NCBI GenBank assembly: GCA_031394025.1
Contig: JANMWO010000592.1
Coordinates: 1 to 37,000, forward strand
Reading direction: 5' to 3'
Length of the DNA: 37,000 bases
Origin: JANXSF01 sp031394025
Lineage (GTDB): Bacteria; Acidobacteriota; Terriglobia; Bryobacterales; Bryobacteraceae
The notes under the pieces: generated by a model
What the model saw: the letters and a program-made list of their open reading frames with translations, nothing else
The model's database searches: none
What the model was told of the DNA's origin: nothing
Shown: piece after piece, positions 32,011 to 37,000 of the stretch
Numbering within the stretch: position 1 is the stretch's first letter
Layout of the letters: the number at the start of each line of letters is the position of its first letter
Made by a program: the position numbers and the translations under genes

Positions 32011-33276
32011 TTGCACGTTCTCGTTGTAGGCTCCGGTGGGCGTGAACATGCCCTTGCCTGGCGCCTTGCCCAAAGTCCCTCTGTTACCAAAGTTTTTGTA
32101 ACTCCAGGAAACGCCGGAATTGCTTCCATAGCTGTATGCGTTCCTTGCGGCCCGTCCCCATTGGAATATCTGGCGCTCGCCAAATCGTTGGCTGTGGATC
32201 TTACGGTGGTTGGTCCAGAAGCACCGCTGGTTGATGGCATTGTCGATGCTTTCCTGGCGGAAAACAAACTTATCGTGGGACCAACCGCAGCCGCAGCCCA
32301 AATGGAAGGCTCCAAAAGTTTTTCCAAACAGGTGATGGCAGAAGGTGGAGTTCCCACTGCCCGATTCGTAGAAGTTTCCACATCTGCTGATGCCCTGGCG
32401 GCCCTTGCCCAGTTCACTTATCCAGTGGTTATCAAAGCAGATGGTCTAGCCGCAGGCAAAGGCGTGGTGATTGCTCAAACACCTTCTGAAGCCATTGAAA
32501 CGATCCATCAGTTTCTGGGCGGCTCCCTAGGCGACGCCGGTAAAAAACTGGTCATCGAAGAATTCTTAACTGGCGAAGAAGTCAGCTTCATTGTGCTTAC
32601 CGACGGCAAATCCGTACTCCCCACCGAACCTGCTCAGGACCACAAAACGATTTTCGATGGCGACCTGGGACCCAACACCGGGGGCATGGGTGCATATTGT
32701 GATTCCCGTATTCTCACTTCCGATCAACGAGCCCAGGTAATCAACAAAATCATTCAGCCAACACTGGACGTTCTTCGCCATCGCGGCACTCCATTTTCAG
32801 GCTTTTTGTTTGCCGGTTTAATGATGACCAGCGATGGGCCAAAGACCTTGGAATTCAATTGTCGCTTCGGCGATCCTGAAACCCAACCGATTCTTTATCG
32901 CATGGAGGGTGACTTGGGTGAAGTACTGCTGGCATTGGCGCAACAAAGGCTGCACGAAGTAAAGTTGGCATGGAATCCCGACCCTTCTATTTGTGTTGTA
33001 CTGGCCGCCCACGGCTATCCTGGCAAGGTTCGAACTGGCGACGTCATCACCGGCTTCGACCTCGCCGAAGCGCAAGGTTCCAAGGTTTTTCACGCAGGGA
33101 CCAAGCAATCAGGAAATCAGATTGTTACGGCAGGAGGGCGTGTTCTGGGGGTCACCACCGGAGGGTCCACATTGCAAGCGGCAGTGGACGAATGCTACAA
33201 AGCTGTTGATCATTTGCATTTTAATGGCATGCAGATGCGTCGAGACATTGGTCAAAAAGGTTTGAAACGCTGGTAA
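32011..33276 (+). CDS. purD: Phosphoribosylamine-glycine ligase
   Basis: 421 aa from TTG 32011, matching the usual 420-430 aa; the frame is open to 31939 but the PurD fold starts exactly here (HVLVVGSGGREHALAW). GGAG at about 31995-31998 is a distant Shine-Dalgarno. ATP-grasp enzyme: PGNAGI, VGPEAPLVDG, SKSFSKQVMAEGGVPTA, VIKADGLAAGKGVVIA, EEFLTGEEVSF, NTGGMGAY and LEFNCRFGDPETQP. It makes glycinamide ribonucleotide in purine synthesis. Stands alone here, away from other pur genes, divergent from gntR. Its end overlaps the opposing DUF2238 gene by 25 bp. Confidence 0.95.
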   Translation: MHVLVVGSGGREHALAWRLAQSPSVTKVFVTPGNAGIASIAVCVPCGPSPLEYLALAKSLAVDLTVVGPEAPLVDGIVDAFLAENKLIVGPTAAAAQMEGSKSFSKQVMAEGGVPTARFVEVSTSADALAALAQFTYPVVIKADGLAAGKGVVIAQTPSEAIETIHQFLGGSLGDAGKKLVIEEFLTGEEVSFIVLTDGKSVLPTEPAQDHKTIFDGDLGPNTGGMGAYCDSRILTSDQRAQVINKIIQPTLDVLRHRGTPFSGFLFAGLMMTSDGPKTLEFNCRFGDPETQPILYRMEGDLGEVLLALAQQRLHEVKLAWNPDPSICVVLAAHGYPGKVRTGDVITGFDLAEAQGSKVFHAGTKQSGNQIVTAGGRVLGVTTGGSTLQAAVDECYKAVDHLHFNGMQMRRDIGQKGLKRW

Positions 33277-33896
33277 CTGTTGCCGCGTTGACGATCCGCA
33301 AGCCAAACAATTGCCATGGCCACTACTGTTCCAATAAAGCCCAAACCCATATCTTTTTGGGCATCCCAAGGGTCGTTTTGCATGCCCACAAACGCTTCCC
33401 CAGCTCCCGGCGAAATGATTGAGGCAACAATTGATTCGATGATTTCGTAGATAGCTCCAAAAGCCAGGGATGCTTCCATTGGCAACCAGTACAGCCAGGC
33501 GTTGCGTATGCCGGTAAGATGCGCAAATGCTTCCATCATTGGATAACCCAGGAACAGGCCGAAGACAAAGTGCATCACCCGGTCATAGTGGTTGCGCGTG
33601 GTGTGAAACCAAACCTTCATCCACTCGCCTAAAGGGACGTCAGCATACTTATGATGGGCACCCCATTCATGGCAACAAAGATAGAAGAAAATGAGTAAGT
33701 AAGAACCTCGCGAAAGCGGCACGCGGTAGTAACTCAAGGTTAAAGCAATGATTAATACGACCACTAACAGATTTTCCAGATACCAATCGAAAGCCATCGC
33801 CGGATTGTAGGCTGAAAGCGCCATTACAGCCAGCATCGCCGCGATAAGAAGATGCAAGAAGCGGTTCTCGCGAAAAGGAATTTGGGAGGATGACAC
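33252..33896 (-). CDS. DUF2238 (YjdF-like) membrane protein
   Basis: 214 aa from GTG 33896. About six membrane helices. Family signatures: HHKYADVPLGEW, NHYDRVMHFVFGLFLGYP, AIYEIIESIVA and FVGMQNDPWDAQKDM. Function of DUF2238 proteins is unknown. Minus-strand TACAAT lies 8 nt before the start. Overlaps purD tail to tail by 25 bp. Confidence 0.88.
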   Translation of the reverse strand: MSSSQIPFRENRFLHLLIAAMLAVMALSAYNPAMAFDWYLENLLVVVLIIALTLSYYRVPLSRGSYLLIFFYLCCHEWGAHHKYADVPLGEWMKVWFHTTRNHYDRVMHFVFGLFLGYPMMEAFAHLTGIRNAWLYWLPMEASLAFGAIYEIIESIVASIISPGAGEAFVGMQNDPWDAQKDMGLGFIGTVVAMAIVWLADRQRGNSYQRFKPF

Positions 33897-33904
33897 CTCG
33901 CCAG

Positions 33905-33910
33905 ATTGTA
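33905..33910 (-). promoter_or_regulatory. Putative -10 element (TACAAT) of the DUF2238 gene
   Basis: Minus-strand TACAAT, 8 nt before GTG 33896, with no Shine-Dalgarno in the gap; same short-leader layout as other genes here. Confidence 0.38.
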
Positions 33911-33968
33911 TCGTAAATGTCTTCGATCAACCACGCTTGGCTAATTCAGCGTGGTCTACTGAAATAAT

Positions 33969-33975
33969 AAGGAGG
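33969..33975 (+). promoter_or_regulatory. Strong Shine-Dalgarno (AAGGAGG) of the TIGR03437 protein gene
   Basis: AAGGAGG with 4-nt spacing to ATG 33980. It fixes the start and contrasts with the weak or absent Shine-Dalgarno at most other genes in the window. Confidence 0.85.
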
Positions 33976-33979
33976 ATTT

Positions 33980-34831
33980 ATGCGAACTATATCCATGGTT
34001 TTTTTAGCGTGCACAACCTTGACCTCACTCCGTGCTGCGGTTGTAATTGGTGTAGGCAACAGTAATCCTATATCCCTTAACTTTGCTCCTGGACAGATCA
34101 TCACCTTTTTTATTGAAGGGATAGGTAGGGACCTCACCTCTGGCGTTTCGGCCACTACTTTACCGTTGCCTAACTCGCTTGCTGGGGTATCGGCAATTTT
34201 GGATTTCGGGGTCACATTAAAAATACAGGTCCCTATTATTACTGTCTACCCCCTTTCCTCGTGTCCCCCTGGAATTTCACCGCCGCGTTGTGGAGGTTCC
34301 TATACAGCGGTTAGGGTCCAAATCCCATTTGGCCCATATCAAGTTCTCGATCCCACCAGCCACGTCGGGGGGCTATACTTTGGGCCCGACATCCAATTTT
34401 TTGAAAACGGCTCGCTGGTTACCACCATCAATAACGTCACAATGGTTTCCGATCAAATACACATCGTATCTATGGGACCTTTTCCACCCTACAAGGCCGG
34501 AGATACTCTCGTCTTTTATGCAACAGGGCTGAAATTTCCAAACAATCTGGTTCGACCAGGTGAATCCCCAAGTGTGCCCATTGAAGCACCGGTGTCCATA
34601 TCATTTGATTGGAGTCCCAACAACCTCGGGTCGAAACCTACGCTAACCAATGCACGGAAACCAGCATTTTCTGGAATGATTCCAGGGTACGCAGGCTTGT
34701 ATCAAATCAATGTTGTGCTTCCCGAAGGACCAAAGGATTTGTACGTGTGCCGACCGGGTGAAACAAATTTGACCATCAACATTGCCGGCAATTCGTCGTT
34801 CGATAGTAAAGCGATTTGCATGATCCAGTAG
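33980..34831 (+). CDS. Secreted protein with TIGR03437 (Solibacter) C-terminal domain
   Basis: 283 aa. Signal peptide at 1-19 (MRTISMVFLACTTLTSLRA). The rest is predicted all-beta, with four cysteines that could form disulphides. The last about 100 residues match the TIGR03437 pattern found in large secreted Solibacter proteins: DTLVFYATGL near the middle, then GMIPGYAGLYQINVVLPEGP and LTINIAG. Most TIGR03437 proteins carry long repeat regions in front; here only about 180 residues precede it and are not recognised. The domain probably anchors or sorts secreted proteins, but its role is unknown. Strong Shine-Dalgarno. Single-gene unit; no terminator seen in 34832-34908. Confidence 0.8.
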   Translation: MRTISMVFLACTTLTSLRAAVVIGVGNSNPISLNFAPGQIITFFIEGIGRDLTSGVSATTLPLPNSLAGVSAILDFGVTLKIQVPIITVYPLSSCPPGISPPRCGGSYTAVRVQIPFGPYQVLDPTSHVGGLYFGPDIQFFENGSLVTTINNVTMVSDQIHIVSMGPFPPYKAGDTLVFYATGLKFPNNLVRPGESPSVPIEAPVSISFDWSPNNLGSKPTLTNARKPAFSGMIPGYAGLYQINVVLPEGPKDLYVCRPGETNLTINIAGNSSFDSKAICMIQ

Positions 34832-34908
34832 AGTGCAACGCTACACAGGTGAGTTCAGTAGACATACTCTTGCGGGCGCACACTTGATCTCGGCGGAATT
34901 AATTCCTC

Positions 34909-36414
<1,506 letters not shown>

Positions 36415-36421
36415 GACTAAC

Positions 36422-37000
36422 TTATCTCCCCACTAATGTGGCAATCGGTTCATTTGTTTGGGCATGATTTAAGGCCTGATCCACTATGTTGAGGCCCGCA
36501 TCTACAATATCCAAACCATGGCGAAGTTCGTCCTCAGTTACAATCAGCGGGGGACAAACCCAGAGCATGTTGAAGCGGCTAAAGGCATAGATATGATTCT
36601 TTTTCAAATGTGCCGCTAAGGCAGCCATCTCAGGGCTGGTTCCGTTGAACGGGGCAAGTGGTTCACGCGTGGCTTTGTCTTTCACCAGTTCGATAACACT
36701 GAACATGCCTTTATAGCGAACGTCGCCCACGCAGGGATGACTTTGCTTCATTGCTTCTAACCGACCAGCCAGATATTTACCTTGCCGCTCTACGTTTTCA
36801 AACAGATGCTCTTCTTCGTAGACATTCAGATTGGCGATCGCCGCTGCGCAGGAAAGTGGATGTCCGCTGTAAGTGAGGCCTGCCCAAAGCATGTTCGTTT
36901 CAAAATGGCGGGCGATTTGTTCAGAAACAATTACCGCACCAAGTGGCATGTAACCACTGGTAAGACCCTTGGCGCAAGTCACGATATCGGGCATAATTCC
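36422..37000 (-). CDS. Class III (omega) aminotransferase, C-terminal part (partial)
   Basis: The frame is open to the right edge (192 codons); an internal Met at 36994 is not the true start. PLP-fold type I: CAKGLTSGYMPLGAV contains the Schiff-base lysine, followed by TYSGHPLSCAAAIANL and DVRYKGMFSVIEL. Such enzymes include beta-alanine:pyruvate and 4-aminobutyrate aminotransferases. Coupling to mmsA suggests beta-alanine (or 3-aminoisobutyrate) as amino donor, giving malonate (or methylmalonate) semialdehyde for the next enzyme. The N-terminal substrate-binding part is outside the window. Confidence 0.88.
   Translation of the reverse strand, partial: GIMPDIVTCAKGLTSGYMPLGAVIVSEQIARHFETNMLWAGLTYSGHPLSCAAAIANLNVYEEEHLFENVERQGKYLAGRLEAMKQSHPCVGDVRYKGMFSVIELVKDKATREPLAPFNGTSPEMAALAAHLKKNHIYAFSRFNMLWVCPPLIVTEDELRHGLDIVDAGLNIVDQALNHAQTNEPIATLVGR

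Noticed and set aside
31900..32301. Long N-terminal extension of the GntR regulator
   Set aside because: It runs into the purD coding region on the other strand and precedes the winged-helix domain by over 100 unconserved residues.

Overview
The window looks like a chromosomal segment of an acidobacterium of the Solibacter/Bryobacter type. The evidence is: a secreted protein ending in the TIGR03437 'Solibacter' C-terminal domain (33980-34831); an Oar-like TonB-dependent receptor with an N-terminal carboxypeptidase-regulatory domain; a TIGR02999-type ECF sigma factor beside a multidomain Ser/Thr kinase with TPR repeats; a reaction-centre-type dihaem cytochrome c; and a Gfo/Idh/MocA protein fused to DUF1080. 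No rRNA, tRNA, CRISPR array, integrase or intact insertion sequence was found. The taxonomic call is inference from family content, not from a marker gene.

Layout. 1-2.7 kb: a cytochrome-PQQ dehydrogenase (runs off the left edge) divergent from the Gfo/Idh/MocA-DUF1080 fusion. 2.7-5.4 kb: a minus-strand operon, zinc alcohol dehydrogenase - kduD - mutarotase-like protein, for sugar-acid or uronate catabolism. 5.4-7.9 kb: a secreted VOC-VOC-mutarotase fusion followed by ybaK. 7.9-9.5 kb: an acyl-CoA ligase. 9.6-12.9 kb: a TonB receptor closed by a strong bidirectional terminator. 12.9-14.8 kb: an orphan NarL-type response regulator, a CorA remnant, a small secreted protein and a dihaem cytochrome. 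14.9-18.8 kb: an SGNH hydrolase, a 965-aa UvrD/TRANK1-like helicase and a truncated SnoaL remnant. 18.8-21.1 kb: an ExuT-like transporter divergent from a 2-keto-3-deoxy-sugar-acid dehydratase. 21.1-25.0 kb: a minus-strand operon gmd - fcl - MFS - DUF72. 25.3-28.9 kb: a kinase/pseudo-cyclase/TPR protein and its ECF sigma factor. 28.9-31.1 kb: a membrane GT-C-like protein followed by remnants of a GT2 and a nucleotide-sugar epimerase. 31.1-33.9 kb: a FadR-subfamily GntR regulator divergent from purD, then a DUF2238 membrane protein. 34.0-37.0 kb: the TIGR03437 protein, and methylmalonate-semialdehyde dehydrogenase with a class III aminotransferase (runs off the right edge).

Common themes. Plant-cell-wall sugar and sugar-acid use recurs: KduD, ExuT-like transporter, keto-deoxy acid dehydratase, mutarotases, Gfo/DUF1080 3-keto chemistry and a PQQ dehydrogenase. 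GDP-fucose synthesis and a decaying glycan locus flank the kinase/sigma pair. Several genes have a -10-like hexamer (TATACT/TATAAT/TACAAT) only 8-12 nt before the start codon and no Shine-Dalgarno sequence, which suggests leaderless or near-leaderless mRNAs. Three gene remnants (CorA, SnoaL, GT2+epimerase) record deletions. The most unusual proteins are the oxidoreductase-hydrolase fusion, the VOC-VOC-mutarotase fusion, the TRANK1-like helicase and the kinase carrying a cyclase domain without metal ligands.
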